Part shown: in pieces, positions 24,676 through 33,390 of the stretch
Layout: every line of letters begins with the position of its first letter
Numbering within the stretch: the first letter of the stretch is position 1
Assembly (NCBI GenBank): GCA_015523565.1
Contig: WAKA01000156.1
Span: forward strand, 1 to 50,604
Origin: Candidatus Heimdallarchaeota archaeon
GTDB lineage: Archaea > Asgardarchaeota > Heimdallarchaeia > Heimdallarchaeales > Kariarchaeaceae
Direction of reading: 5' to 3'
Length of the DNA stretch: 50,604 nucleotides
The notes under the pieces: model-generated
The model's input: only the letters and a program-made list of their open reading frames with translations
Database searches by the model: none
What the model was told of the DNA's origin: nothing
Made by a program: the position numbers and the translations under genes

Positions 24676-25830
24676 ATGGGGCAAGCCCAAACACTGGATT
24701 TTCATGATCTGATCATTTTCTACGAGCTATTGCATGATCCCTTGCAATCGGCCAATAAAATCTCATCCCAAGTTGGTCTGGCACCAACAACTGTTCGTGA
24801 TCGAATTTTCTCGATGAAGAAACGAGGTTTTTTGGGTGGCGATAAAACCTTTATTGATCCCGTATTAGGTGAACGTACAACAAGTGAGGTCAGTGTTTCG
24901 TATGACCCTCAATCATTAGGGCTTATCCGTCATCATGTCGTCTTTTCAAAAATAAAAACTCCCCATGAGTTAAACCAATTAATTAAGGTTTGTAATTTAC
25001 ATCCTTACACCCATTATCGTGCAGGGACATTTGGTGATGGTATGAATCTTTATACCCAATTTGATGTTCCTCCTCAAATAGAGGCTGATATGCTTGAATT
25101 TTATCGTAAAATTTCAAGAATGTTGGATGTCAATTATCATTTTCTGACTTCTCATTCAAAGACATCATCCATCCCTGATTTTTCACAGTTTTCCCTGTTG
25201 AATGGATGGAAAATCCCCCCTCTCGATCAACTATGGGCTGATTTCCTGGCAATGGACACTCCAAAACCTATTTCGACCCCTTCCCCAAAACCAAAAAAAT
25301 TGACAAATTTTGATGCATCTCTTCTAAGGGAATTGACAATAAACGCAAAAGTGTCTGTCAAGTTTTTATCTAATCAATATAATCGCCCAAGCCCAAGCAT
25401 TTCCCGACATCTTAAATATATCCGGGAATCCTTTATTGAAAGAGGTCTGCTGATTTATGATCCTTCTGTATTTGACCTTGACAGCATTTTGCTGATTTCT
25501 GGAAAATTCAAAAAAGATGCAGGGTTTTCTTCTTCCTCCTTAAGGGGCTTTGTTTCTTCAGGAATTCTCCCTTTTACCTCCACCTTGTACCAAAACAATG
25601 ATGAATTTCTTTGGATAACAACCTCTTCTTCAACCTATTCTGCACAAATCTGCAATTTTGTGTGGAGGAACACAGTCCCAGATTCCTTAAAGATATCTCA
25701 ATTAGATCGTTCATCCCGTTTCTCATACTTTTTTTACAACCTTAACTATGATGAGGTTGATGGATGGAATATTGACCGTGAGTATGTTCTTGACCAACCT
25801 CTTAGCCAATTGGAAACAAAAGGTCAGTAA
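24676..25830 (+). CDS. Tandem Lrp/AsnC-like HTH regulator
   Basis: A 384-residue protein that looks like two Lrp-type units in one chain. The first helix-turn-helix (about 10-60, ANKISSQVGLAPTTVRDRIFSMKKRGFL) is followed by an alpha-beta region. A second helix-turn-helix (about 212-255, LTINAKVSVKFLSNQYNRPSPSISRHLKYI) is followed by a similar alpha-beta region. Lrp proteins normally work as dimers; here duplication could give a built-in dimer. The link between them is Pro/Lys-rich. It lies directly after the secreted-protein gene and probably belongs to its transcription unit. Confidence 0.7.
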   Translation: MGQAQTLDFHDLIIFYELLHDPLQSANKISSQVGLAPTTVRDRIFSMKKRGFLGGDKTFIDPVLGERTTSEVSVSYDPQSLGLIRHHVVFSKIKTPHELNQLIKVCNLHPYTHYRAGTFGDGMNLYTQFDVPPQIEADMLEFYRKISRMLDVNYHFLTSHSKTSSIPDFSQFSLLNGWKIPPLDQLWADFLAMDTPKPISTPSPKPKKLTNFDASLLRELTINAKVSVKFLSNQYNRPSPSISRHLKYIRESFIERGLLIYDPSVFDLDSILLISGKFKKDAGFSSSSLRGFVSSGILPFTSTLYQNNDEFLWITTSSSTYSAQICNFVWRNTVPDSLKISQLDRSSRFSYFFYNLNYDEVDGWNIDREYVLDQPLSQLETKGQ

Positions 25831-25841
25831 TCCAAATCCTC

Positions 25842-25849
25842 TTTAAAAG
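25842..25849 (+). promoter_or_regulatory. TATA-like box for the Sel1-repeat gene
   Basis: TTTAAAAG lies about 25 bases before ATG 25869. Confidence 0.45.
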
Positions 25850-25868
25850 TCAATCCAATGTCTGAATA

Positions 25869-26897
25869 ATGACAACAAAAGAACATCTTGCCCAACTATT
25901 CGCGGATGCACAATCGGGTGACCCTTCTTCCATGGTGGCTTTGGCGGAAGTATTGATTGAAGATGGCGGGTATGATGAGGCAGAGGAATGGTTGATGAAG
26001 GCCGCAGAGACTGATAACAGACGGTCTTTTATGTTGCTCGGTGAACTGAACCTCAAAAAAAATGATTTAGACAATGCCATGACATGGTTTCGAAAGGCCG
26101 CAGAGGACGGGAACCTTGCTGCAATGACAAATTTGGGTTTTTTGTTGAAACAAAAGGGTGATGTTTCACAAGCAGAAAATTGGTATTTATTGGCTGCAAA
26201 TCAAGGAAGTGCAATTGCCATGTACAACTTGGCAATATTTTACTTAGATCAGGACAAAATGGACTTGGCTATTAAATGGATGAAGAAAAGTGCCGAAACT
26301 GGCTTTGATCGGGCTGTTATCTCTTTGGGGGAAATCTATCTCCAAAAGGGTGATGTGGATTTAGCCCGTGAGTCTTTTGAAACTGGAAAAAATAAGGGGA
26401 TCTTGGATGCCTATTCTTATCTGCTGGATATTGCGTTGAGGAATGAAAAATTGCAAGAGGCTGAGGAGATTGCAAGAGAGGGCGTCCAACATGGTCATCT
26501 GGATTCAATTTCTAACTTGGGCTTTGTCCTTGCCGCTCAAGAACGTTATGATGAGGCGGAAGAAATATTAAAGACTGGTGTGGAAAAAGGTCATGCTAGG
26601 TCGGTTTACAACCTTGCTTCTTTATATGCCCTGCTTGGGAAGACTGATGTTGCATTGCAATTGTTCGCCCAGCTTGCCGATGCAGGTGACCCTTTGGGAC
26701 AGTTTGCTTATGGTACCATCCTGCTGGAAAATGATTATGTGGATGATGGTCTTTCTTGGGTTGAAAAATCTGCAATCCAAGGTAACTTGGAGGCAATGGA
26801 ATTTCTAAAAGAATATTATCGTGAAACTGGACAGCTTGATAAGGCACAAGAATGGGAAACAAAACTGAATTTGGATCAGTTCCTTCCATTTGAATAA
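25869..26897 (+). CDS. Sel1/TPR-repeat protein
   Basis: A 342-residue alpha-solenoid built from about nine Sel1-like/TPR repeats of 34-36 residues. The repeated pattern is A-x-x-(Y/W)-(F/L)-x-x-A-A-x-x-G-x-x-x-A-x-x-x-L-(G/A), for example AMTWFRKAAEDGNLAAMTNLGFLL. There is no signal peptide or catalytic motif. It is probably a protein-interaction scaffold in the cytoplasm. It is followed by the UbiA gene in the same direction after 78 bases. Confidence 0.85.
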   Translation: MTTKEHLAQLFADAQSGDPSSMVALAEVLIEDGGYDEAEEWLMKAAETDNRRSFMLLGELNLKKNDLDNAMTWFRKAAEDGNLAAMTNLGFLLKQKGDVSQAENWYLLAANQGSAIAMYNLAIFYLDQDKMDLAIKWMKKSAETGFDRAVISLGEIYLQKGDVDLARESFETGKNKGILDAYSYLLDIALRNEKLQEAEEIAREGVQHGHLDSISNLGFVLAAQERYDEAEEILKTGVEKGHARSVYNLASLYALLGKTDVALQLFAQLADAGDPLGQFAYGTILLENDYVDDGLSWVEKSAIQGNLEAMEFLKEYYRETGQLDKAQEWETKLNLDQFLPFE

Positions 26898-26975
26898 AAT
26901 GATAATTGCAAATTCTCTTGCTTGTTGCTTTACCTTTATTAACTGTATGTAAATTATCAACTCAGAGATGCTCCC

Positions 26976-27869
26976 ATGACCACGAAGGACTACTTCTTCT
27001 TGCTTAGGCCCATCAATGTGGGAATGATCATTGCAATGACCGTAGCGGGCATGTGGTTTGGTAATCCTACGTTCTCTTATCCCTCAACCCTAATTAATTA
27101 CCTGTTGGGTATTGTTGTTGTCATTGCTTATACTGGGATTGCAATGATCCATAATGACATTTTGGACATTGAAATTGACAAGATAAATGCTCCTGACCGT
27201 GCACTCCCTTCTGGTCGTGTCAGTAAAAAATCTGCCTTGATCTATATGACCCTGCTCTTCTCTATTGGAACTGCATTTGGGGTGTTCTTGCGATATGAAA
27301 GTGTAATCCTTATGTTCTTGACATTGATTCTTTCTCTTCTTTATAACTGGAAACTCAAAAAAACAGGGTTTGTCGGCAACCTTATTGTCGGATATACTGC
27401 AACTTCTGCCTTCATTTATGGTGATGCCGTTGTTGCAGGCTTTACTCACTTTTGGCCTCCACAGAATTGGAATGCCTCTGTTTATCTGTTCCTTATATCT
27501 GCATTGTTGAATACCAGCAGGGAGGTGTGCAAGGGGATAATGGATACTGAAGGAGACCGGACTTATGGGGTGCAGACAATTGCAGTAAAATACGGATCCA
27601 AATTTGCCGCCCGGTTTGTTTTGTTCCTGAATATCTTGGCTTTGACCTTTGCAGTCATTCCCGTGATACGTGGTGTATTCGGCCCTGTATTCATCATCGC
27701 CGCAATATCGTTCCTAATTCTGATGCTTATGAATGGTGTCCCCCTTGTAAAATCTCCAAATTATGATACTGCCAAAAAATTCAAGGATTATCTGCATCCG
27801 ATAATGTTATTGGCATTGGTTCTTGTAATAATTGATATAATCCTTGGTGATATTCTGACTGTCTATTGA
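26976..27869 (+). CDS. ubiA: UbiA-family prenyltransferase, probably DGGGP synthase
   Basis: A 297-residue membrane enzyme with about eight or nine helices. The two aspartate-rich motifs are NDILDIEIDKIN (first) and DTEGDRTYGVQT (second), which bind Mg-prenyl diphosphate. The segment APDRALPSG is typical of archaeal digeranylgeranylglyceryl phosphate synthases, which attach the second geranylgeranyl chain in ether-lipid synthesis. Other UbiA substrates, such as quinone or chlorophyll precursors, cannot be fully excluded. ATG 26976 gives a sensible N-terminus (MTTKDYFFLLRPIN). Confidence 0.87.
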   Translation: MTTKDYFFLLRPINVGMIIAMTVAGMWFGNPTFSYPSTLINYLLGIVVVIAYTGIAMIHNDILDIEIDKINAPDRALPSGRVSKKSALIYMTLLFSIGTAFGVFLRYESVILMFLTLILSLLYNWKLKKTGFVGNLIVGYTATSAFIYGDAVVAGFTHFWPPQNWNASVYLFLISALLNTSREVCKGIMDTEGDRTYGVQTIAVKYGSKFAARFVLFLNILALTFAVIPVIRGVFGPVFIIAAISFLILMLMNGVPLVKSPNYDTAKKFKDYLHPIMLLALVLVIIDIILGDILTVY

Positions 27870-27903
27870 TAAATGTGAAACTAACAACCCTCTAGTGGAT
27901 TGA

Positions 27904-27912
27904 TTTATATAA
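27904..27912 (+). promoter_or_regulatory. TATA-like box for the small GTPase gene
   Basis: TTTATATAA lies about 25 bases before ATG 27933. The spacing excludes the in-frame upstream start at 27900. Confidence 0.6.
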
Positions 27913-27932
27913 CCAGTGGGCTAATTCTACTT

Positions 27933-28475
27933 ATGGAAAATGAAAAGGCTCATTCGTTACATAAGATTGTAATATTGGGTACTCCTCGTGCTGGGAAAAC
28001 AACGCTAATGATTAAACTTTCTGGTAAAGAAGTTCCTCCTGAAGAAATCCGTTCAACTATTGGTGTTGATTTCCATATTGTACAATTTGAAAAAAATCAA
28101 ATTCGCTTACAGGTTTGGGATTATGCAGGGCAGGCTCATTTTAGAAATGCAGGTATCTTTCAGGATATGGTGCAAGGTGCTTCTGCGTTTTTATTCTGCT
28201 ATGACACAAGCAATACAACATCGATTGAAGAAATAGACGCATGGGTTCAAATAGCAAAATCCCATCCCAAATTCAATCAAACCCTCCGCTATCTTGTCGG
28301 TCTGAAAGTGGACTTGACAAGCAAGGGGCAGCAAATTGCATTGAATAACCTGATTCAAAAATATTTGGGCGGTGAAATTATTCAAAAACATTTCTTAATC
28401 TCATCAAAACAAGACCTTGGCATTGATATAATGGTCGATCAATTGGTTGAGGATCTTTCTGCCCTTACTTCTTAA
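27933..28475 (+). CDS. Ras/Rab-like small GTPase
   Basis: A 180-residue small GTPase of the Ras superfamily. G1 is GTPRAGKT (16-23), G2 threonine is Thr42 in STIG, G3 is DYAGQ (63-67) with the catalytic glutamine Gln67 kept, G4 is LKVD (124-127), and G5 is SSK (157-159). The G4 asparagine is Leu124, a departure from NKxD. There is no C-terminal cysteine, so it is not prenylated in the Rab manner. It is flanked by UbiA upstream and, after a convergent DUF302 gene, by a protein with a roadblock/longin-like domain, which could be its regulator. Confidence 0.93.
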   Translation: MENEKAHSLHKIVILGTPRAGKTTLMIKLSGKEVPPEEIRSTIGVDFHIVQFEKNQIRLQVWDYAGQAHFRNAGIFQDMVQGASAFLFCYDTSNTTSIEEIDAWVQIAKSHPKFNQTLRYLVGLKVDLTSKGQQIALNNLIQKYLGGEIIQKHFLISSKQDLGIDIMVDQLVEDLSALTS

Positions 28476-28882
28476 CTGTATTCCTTGTGAATTTCTACAA
28501 GCGTTTCATCTAAAAGTTCTTTTACTTCCTTTGCTACTCCATGTACTTCTGCATTGTCTGTCATTCCCAACGCAGTTTCTGGATTCATGGCTGAAACAAC
28601 AATTTTCCCATCTGCATTTAAATAAACGACCACATTGCAAGGAAGCATGACTCCAATGTCTGGCTCTGCATTGAGTGCTTTATGTGCTCTTGGTGGATTA
28701 CATGCCCCTAAAATTTTATATTTTTTGACTTCCACTCCCAATTTTTCTTTCAATGTCTTTTTCACATCAATTTCGGTCAGTATCCCAAATCCTCTCTCTT
28801 TCAGAATTTCTCGTAGTTTTGATTCTACTTCATCAAATTGGTCTTCAGTTGCATTTAATGTTGTTCTGATTGCATAATCCAT
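28472..28882 (-). CDS. DUF302 protein
   Basis: A 136-residue DUF302 protein. The family pattern is complete: an N-terminal strand (YAIRTTLNATEDQFDEVESKLREILKERGFGILTEIDVKKTL), then KYKILGACNPPRAHKAL, then PDIGVMLPCNVVVY. The conserved ACNP and PC cysteines suggest a cofactor or metal site, and function is unknown. It is often found beside redox or sulfur genes, which is not the case here. It is convergent with the GTPase gene and shares an interlocked TTAA at the stops. Confidence 0.92.
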   Translation of the reverse strand: MDYAIRTTLNATEDQFDEVESKLREILKERGFGILTEIDVKKTLKEKLGVEVKKYKILGACNPPRAHKALNAEPDIGVMLPCNVVVYLNADGKIVVSAMNPETALGMTDNAEVHGVAKEVKELLDETLVEIHKEYS

Positions 28883-29006
28883 AATTATTCTTCTTCTTTT
28901 ATTATTTAAAATCTATTGCTTTGATTGTCCTTACGCACCCAATTTTATTTTCTTTTTATATTTTATGAACTCCTTAATTGAAAAATCATTTATTCTGTTT
29001 ATTTGG

Positions 29007-29015
29007 TTTATATAT
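29007..29015 (+). promoter_or_regulatory. TATA-like box for the roadblock/longin gene
   Basis: TTTATATAT lies about 27 bases before ATG 29037. This supports that start over the in-frame ATG at 28965, whose hydrophobic extension includes the TATA sequence itself. Confidence 0.6.
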
Positions 29016-29036
29016 GTGGTCTTGTTTGATGAGATA

Positions 29037-30176
29037 ATGGAAAATATCACTGACCCTGTGTCTGTTCTTAGAAAGCTAGGTGAACCTTTAAACTTAAGCA
29101 CGAGTGAGTTTGAAACTGTTGTCACCTCCATTCTTTCAAAGTACCTTGAAACCCCCACCGAATCATTGGACAGAAAGGAATCATTTTTGAAATTGTTGAC
29201 AAAACTCATAATTCTTATGGAAAAACAGTCCCCTGATAACTCAAAACCTTATGTTTCCACGTTGTTGAAACATTGGATGGATCTGGGAAAGCTTTACTTT
29301 GCAGAAAGTAATTTCTTCAAAGCTGAGCAATTGTTTTCAAATCTAATGGACTTCAGTGCTTCTCATGATGCGGCTTCATACAAAAAAATTGCTTCAAAAT
29401 ACGTAATTATGTGTCAACTTGGATACTTTCATGATTTGGTTCGTGCTGCAAACATGTATCGTTATTTTGGGGATATTGAACGAGGTATCGGCTTGGCATG
29501 GCGTGCACTTATCCTGAGTCTTGATATTATTATGCGTGCTGAACAATTTGGACTTGATGTTGTCAATACTGTAAGACAAATTAAACCTCACTTTTTTGTA
29601 TGTCGTAGCATCCTGCTTGAAATTAATGATGACACGCGTCCAGTGGTGAAATTAAAATTAGATGAGTTGTATAACGCATATGAGCTCCTCTCTGATGATA
29701 TTCCTGATACACATGAAGAAATTTCCCTCTGGGTCGCAACCCATCGAGATTCTTTACAATATCTTATCCCTCAAGATACACCTTCACTTCTTGCCCTGAC
29801 ATCTGATGGACGGGTTGTCTATTATTCCAATATTGCCTCTGATTTGGATGGTGACATGGAACCATTTGCTCATTTGGTTGGTGGGGTGCTTACTGCAATA
29901 AATTCGATATTTATTGAGCAACACAAAAGATTGGGTGGGGCAATTAGGGAAATTATCACTGCTGAAAAAATCATTTACATCTCCCATAACAAATCCATAA
30001 ATGTGGCTATTTTTTGTGATTTCCTGACTGATGAACTTATCCAATTTGCGGATTCTCTTTGCGAAGAATTGGAAGAGGAATTCCACGACGTTCTTCTTCA
30101 ATGGTCTGGTCATGGAAAAGAAATTGCTCCCATTCAAAAATTTATCGAGAAACAAATATGTCAACTTGTCTCTTAG
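29037..30176 (+). CDS. Helical protein with C-terminal roadblock/longin-like domain
   Basis: A 379-residue protein. The N-terminal 240 residues are helical and TPR-like (YVSTLLKHWMDLGKLYFAESNFFKAEQLFSNLM, then another unit at DLVRAANMYRYFGDIERGIGLAWRALI). The last 130 residues (250-379) form an alpha-beta domain that starts SLLALTSDGRVVYYSN and includes a long helix FAHLVGGVLTAINSIF, resembling roadblock/longin-type regulators of small GTPases. The assignment is by pattern. It lies just downstream of the small GTPase gene, on the same strand, so a partner role is an attractive inference. No catalytic motif is visible. Confidence 0.65.
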   Translation: MENITDPVSVLRKLGEPLNLSTSEFETVVTSILSKYLETPTESLDRKESFLKLLTKLIILMEKQSPDNSKPYVSTLLKHWMDLGKLYFAESNFFKAEQLFSNLMDFSASHDAASYKKIASKYVIMCQLGYFHDLVRAANMYRYFGDIERGIGLAWRALILSLDIIMRAEQFGLDVVNTVRQIKPHFFVCRSILLEINDDTRPVVKLKLDELYNAYELLSDDIPDTHEEISLWVATHRDSLQYLIPQDTPSLLALTSDGRVVYYSNIASDLDGDMEPFAHLVGGVLTAINSIFIEQHKRLGGAIREIITAEKIIYISHNKSINVAIFCDFLTDELIQFADSLCEELEEEFHDVLLQWSGHGKEIAPIQKFIEKQICQLVS

Positions 30177-30187
30177 ATGGACAATTA

Positions 30188-30196
30188 CTTATACAA
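30188..30196 (+). promoter_or_regulatory. TATA-like box for the HEAT-like gene
   Basis: CTTATACAA lies about 25 bases before ATG 30217, inside the short gap after the roadblock/longin gene. Confidence 0.45.
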
Positions 30197-30216
30197 TTCC
30201 TTCCCAATATTTCATA

Positions 30217-31632
30217 ATGGACATGCCTAGTGATTCAGAAAAAAATTTGAAACGCATTGCCCTGAATGCTTGGGAGCCTGAACAAAGGGCTGATGCCGCA
30301 AGGCAAATCCATGATCAGCAATTCCTTACCAAGCTTGTTTTGACCGATCTCTCTTCCAAAGTTCGTGACGCGGCAATTGAAAACATTATTGATCCTGACT
30401 ATTTGACGATCATTGCCACCCGTTCCAAATTTCCTTCTATTAGGACTGCTGCAATTTCAAAAATTTCTGATGAAAATAAGTTGGTTGAAATCATCTTGGA
30501 ATCCGATTTTCCAACTAGTGTTCGCGAAGCATTTGAAAAATTAAATTCTGATGAATCTCTTGCCACAATTGCCAAGCAGGTGGGAGGAACTCTTGGCAAG
30601 CAATCCCTTGCCCGAATTTCAAAACGATTTGACATTTTGAAGGATATTGCAATACGGTCTCGAGATCCAAAAATCCAATGGATGGCTGTTGAACTTCTTC
30701 AGTCACATTTCCCTGAAAAAAACATCCAAGACCTCTACTTCAATATGGCAAAAGATCAGACATTTCCCATTGAAATACGGTTGGATGCCCTGAACCAATT
30801 GAATGATAAACAATTCCTTTTTCAGTTGGCAATTGCGCTTTCTGATGTTCTCGTTGAAACTGAATCGTCTGGTTTGGCAGAAATGTCTCCCAAAATTGAA
30901 ATTGAATCAATTTTTGAAACAACCCTCATGAAACTTGATGATCCTGTCCATCTTCAACTTATTTCGATAATCCATCCCCGTCTTGTTCCTTTGGTCATGA
31001 AAACTATCCAACAAAAAGAAACCCTTCTCAAGATTTCTAATGATATGCCAAATCTTATTGACCTTGTTGTTCATGAACTTGTAAATCGGTTTGGTGAATT
31101 CAAGGATGCAATGGCTATTTACCAAACAGCCAATCAGGAAATGCGTCATGCAATTCTTCAAAAACATTTGAAATCTGATTTCTTAATTAATTTATTTGAT
31201 GTTGAAACCGACTCAGGGTTAACTTTGAAAATACTTGAAAGTATTGGTAATGAAGAAAAAAGAAAACGTGTAATCAAAAATTTTCCTCTTCAGAAATTGG
31301 AAATGTTAGCAACAACACTTGAAAAGGAGAACCCTCTTTTCTCCTCCATTCAAAATGAAATCGCAAAAAAAAGTCAGATTTCTTTTCAAACACCTGAAGA
31401 AGCTTTCAACTATGTGGTTGCAAACCCCAATTCCCCTGTTTCTTTGGATGCACTCGAATTAATGGTAGGCACTCCCTTTCTGGAAAAAATCCTTGACCAA
31501 ACAGTTCCTTTTGTATTGAAACAAAAAGTCATTGATCTGATGGATGAAATGACCCTGCAAATCGTGCTATTGACCGTAAGTGATATTCGAATACAGGATG
31601 AGATAAGGCAAAAGCTCCAAAGAAAGGCATAA
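30217..31632 (+). CDS. HEAT/LRV-like repeat protein
   Basis: A 471-residue alpha-solenoid. Repeats of about 22-25 residues near the N-terminus follow the pattern L-x-x-(I/L)-x-x-x-(D/S)-x-x-x-x-V/I-R-x-A-A-I-x-x-I-x-D, for example KVRDAAIENIIDPDYLTIIA followed by SIRTAAISKISDENKLVEII. This fits HEAT or leucine-rich-variant repeats. No enzyme motif is visible. ATG 30217 is supported by the TATA-like box. It is the third gene after the GTPase on the same strand and leads into the TyrRS gene after 46 bases. Confidence 0.7.
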   Translation: MDMPSDSEKNLKRIALNAWEPEQRADAARQIHDQQFLTKLVLTDLSSKVRDAAIENIIDPDYLTIIATRSKFPSIRTAAISKISDENKLVEIILESDFPTSVREAFEKLNSDESLATIAKQVGGTLGKQSLARISKRFDILKDIAIRSRDPKIQWMAVELLQSHFPEKNIQDLYFNMAKDQTFPIEIRLDALNQLNDKQFLFQLAIALSDVLVETESSGLAEMSPKIEIESIFETTLMKLDDPVHLQLISIIHPRLVPLVMKTIQQKETLLKISNDMPNLIDLVVHELVNRFGEFKDAMAIYQTANQEMRHAILQKHLKSDFLINLFDVETDSGLTLKILESIGNEEKRKRVIKNFPLQKLEMLATTLEKENPLFSSIQNEIAKKSQISFQTPEEAFNYVVANPNSPVSLDALELMVGTPFLEKILDQTVPFVLKQKVIDLMDEMTLQIVLLTVSDIRIQDEIRQKLQRKA

Positions 31633-31678
31633 AGTTTTCTTCCAAAAAAAAAATAAAGCAATAATCAAGGGTGCTATT

Positions 31679-32713
31679 GTGGTAGTTGACATAGAGCAAG
31701 CATTTTCCCTGATTAAAAGAAACACCGAAGAAATCGTAAGTGAGGACGAGTTAAAACAAATCTTACAAGAAGGAAATCCTAAGGCGTATTGGGGAACCGC
31801 TCCCACTGGAAAAATCCATATTGGTTATTTGATCCCAATGAGCAAAATAGCTGATTTCCTTGATGCGGGTGTTTCCTTCAAAATCTTATTGGCCAATCTT
31901 CATGCACACCTTGATGACATGAAAAGTCCTTTTGAATTATTGGATTTTCGAACTGAATATTATCGCCAAGTGATCATGGGGATGTTAGAAGGACTGGGGG
32001 TTGACCCCAAAAAAATCACGTTTGTTGTTGGTACTGATTATGAACTCAATCCTGACTATAGCTTAGACCTATTGAAAATGGCTGCAATGGTCACCCTCAA
32101 CAGGTCTCGAAGGGCAGGTGCAGAAGTGGTTCGAACTGCCGATGACCCAAAATTAGGTGCATTTATCTATCCTCTCATGCAATCTTTGGATGTCCCATTT
32201 CTTGATTGTAATATCGCATTTGGTGGTATTGACCAACGGGGCATCTATATGCTCAGCCGAGAATATCTGCCACGGCTTGGCTATCCAAAACCTGTCTGTG
32301 TATTCAACCCTCTTTTACCAGGATTGACTGGTGAAAAAATGAGTGCTTCTGAAGAAGCCTCCAAGATTGATGCTCTTGAATCTCCCAAATCCTTAAAGAA
32401 AAAATATTCCAAATCTTTCTGCCCTGAAAAAATAGTTGAAAATAACCCTGTTCTGGTTTTTGCAAAATCTGTGATCTTTCCATACCTTGAAAGAACTAAA
32501 CAGACATTCGATGTCAAAAGACCTGAAAAATTTGGAGGAGACATATCATTTGAAAACTACGAAACTCTTGAAAATGCTTATGCATCTGGCAACCTTCACC
32601 CCGCAGATTTGAAAAAGACAATGGGGGCATATCTTGTTGATATCCTTGCTCCTGTGAGGAAACGGTTTGAAGCAAACCCCAAACTTCTTGAACAGGCGTA
32701 TCCTTCCTCTTAA
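31679..32713 (+). CDS. tyrS: Tyrosyl-tRNA synthetase
   Basis: A 344-residue archaeal/eukaryal-type TyrRS. The HIGH motif is HIGY (47-50) and the KMSKS motif is KMSAS (220-224). Tyr37 and the triad Tyr164, Gln168, Asp171 match the residues that bind the tyrosine side chain in the methanogen enzyme, which separates it from TrpRS. The C-terminal anticodon-recognition region ends PVRKRFEANP. The start is GTG 31679. Its 3' end interlocks with the convergent membrane-protein gene through TTAA. Confidence 0.96.
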   Translation: MVVDIEQAFSLIKRNTEEIVSEDELKQILQEGNPKAYWGTAPTGKIHIGYLIPMSKIADFLDAGVSFKILLANLHAHLDDMKSPFELLDFRTEYYRQVIMGMLEGLGVDPKKITFVVGTDYELNPDYSLDLLKMAAMVTLNRSRRAGAEVVRTADDPKLGAFIYPLMQSLDVPFLDCNIAFGGIDQRGIYMLSREYLPRLGYPKPVCVFNPLLPGLTGEKMSASEEASKIDALESPKSLKKKYSKSFCPEKIVENNPVLVFAKSVIFPYLERTKQTFDVKRPEKFGGDISFENYETLENAYASGNLHPADLKKTMGAYLVDILAPVRKRFEANPKLLEQAYPSS

Positions 32714-33315
32714 ATGCTATACAGACCTGTAAATAGCAACCAAGTTGCAACCATCGAGAAAACGTGAAAAATGTCATTGTGGTTGAAATGCTTATGAAAT
32801 CCTATTTTCTTTACTTGTATTACTGTCCCCACTGCTAAAACAATAAATCCCCAGATAATTTCGATAACTCCATTGACTTGGTCAGTCAAAAGACTATAGA
32901 TACATATCCCCATTGCCGACAACATTGCAATGCCATAATAGACTACTGCATCAAAAAACTGCCCATTTGTCCATACTCTGTAAAAATATGGGATCAACGC
33001 GAGCCCAAAAATCCACCCGACAATAGCGCTGATTTGGGGAAGCAATAGCCTAGTAATCCCAAAAATCAATGAGAAACTTGTCAATGCCAGTAAAATCAAG
33101 GTTCCCTTCCATGCAATTTTTTCTCTCTTTGGTGTTATATATTCCTTGAACCCATGGCTGGTTCCTCCAAATAATGCCCCAACACCTAATAGAAAAAAAT
33201 ATGAAATGATCCATGTTTCCCTGTATCCTTTGCTCAACATTATTGCTGCAAATGCAAATGCTTCAATCGTAATCATGTAATCGGTGATCATTGTTACAGG
33301 CTCTGTAATTTTCAC
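32710..33315 (-). CDS. Seven-helix membrane protein, possibly CREST-like hydrolase
   Basis: A 201-residue protein with about seven transmembrane helices. Polar residues sit in places that recall the CREST superfamily (ceramidases, PAQR receptors): Glu18 in helix 1, SHG at the start of the second loop, and HKHFNHNDIFH before helix 7. The histidine spacing differs from the classical HxxxH, so this is only a suggestion. ATG 33315 (MKITEPVTMITDYM) is the natural start. It is upstream of nothing on its strand and convergent with tyrS. Confidence 0.6.
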   Translation of the reverse strand: MKITEPVTMITDYMITIEAFAFAAIMLSKGYRETWIISYFFLLGVGALFGGTSHGFKEYITPKREKIAWKGTLILLALTSFSLIFGITRLLLPQISAIVGWIFGLALIPYFYRVWTNGQFFDAVVYYGIAMLSAMGICIYSLLTDQVNGVIEIIWGFIVLAVGTVIQVKKIGFHKHFNHNDIFHVFSMVATWLLFTGLYSI

Positions 33316-33390
33316 AATGACCCATTCTTCCTTTGTTTTTTGGAGTTATCTGTCTCGAATCGATTTTCTGCTTCATTGACAAATATGACT

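Noticed and set aside
28965..29036. N-terminal hydrophobic extension of the roadblock/longin protein
   Set aside because: The TATA-like box lies inside this extension and the spacing fits ATG 29037.
32041..32240. Asn178 in TyrRS where relatives have Asp, seeming to lose the tyrosine-hydroxyl contact
   Set aside because: Recounting the motif Y-x-x-x-Q-x-x-D shows that the side-chain-binding Asp corresponds to Asp171, which is conserved. Asn178 aligns with a different, less critical position.
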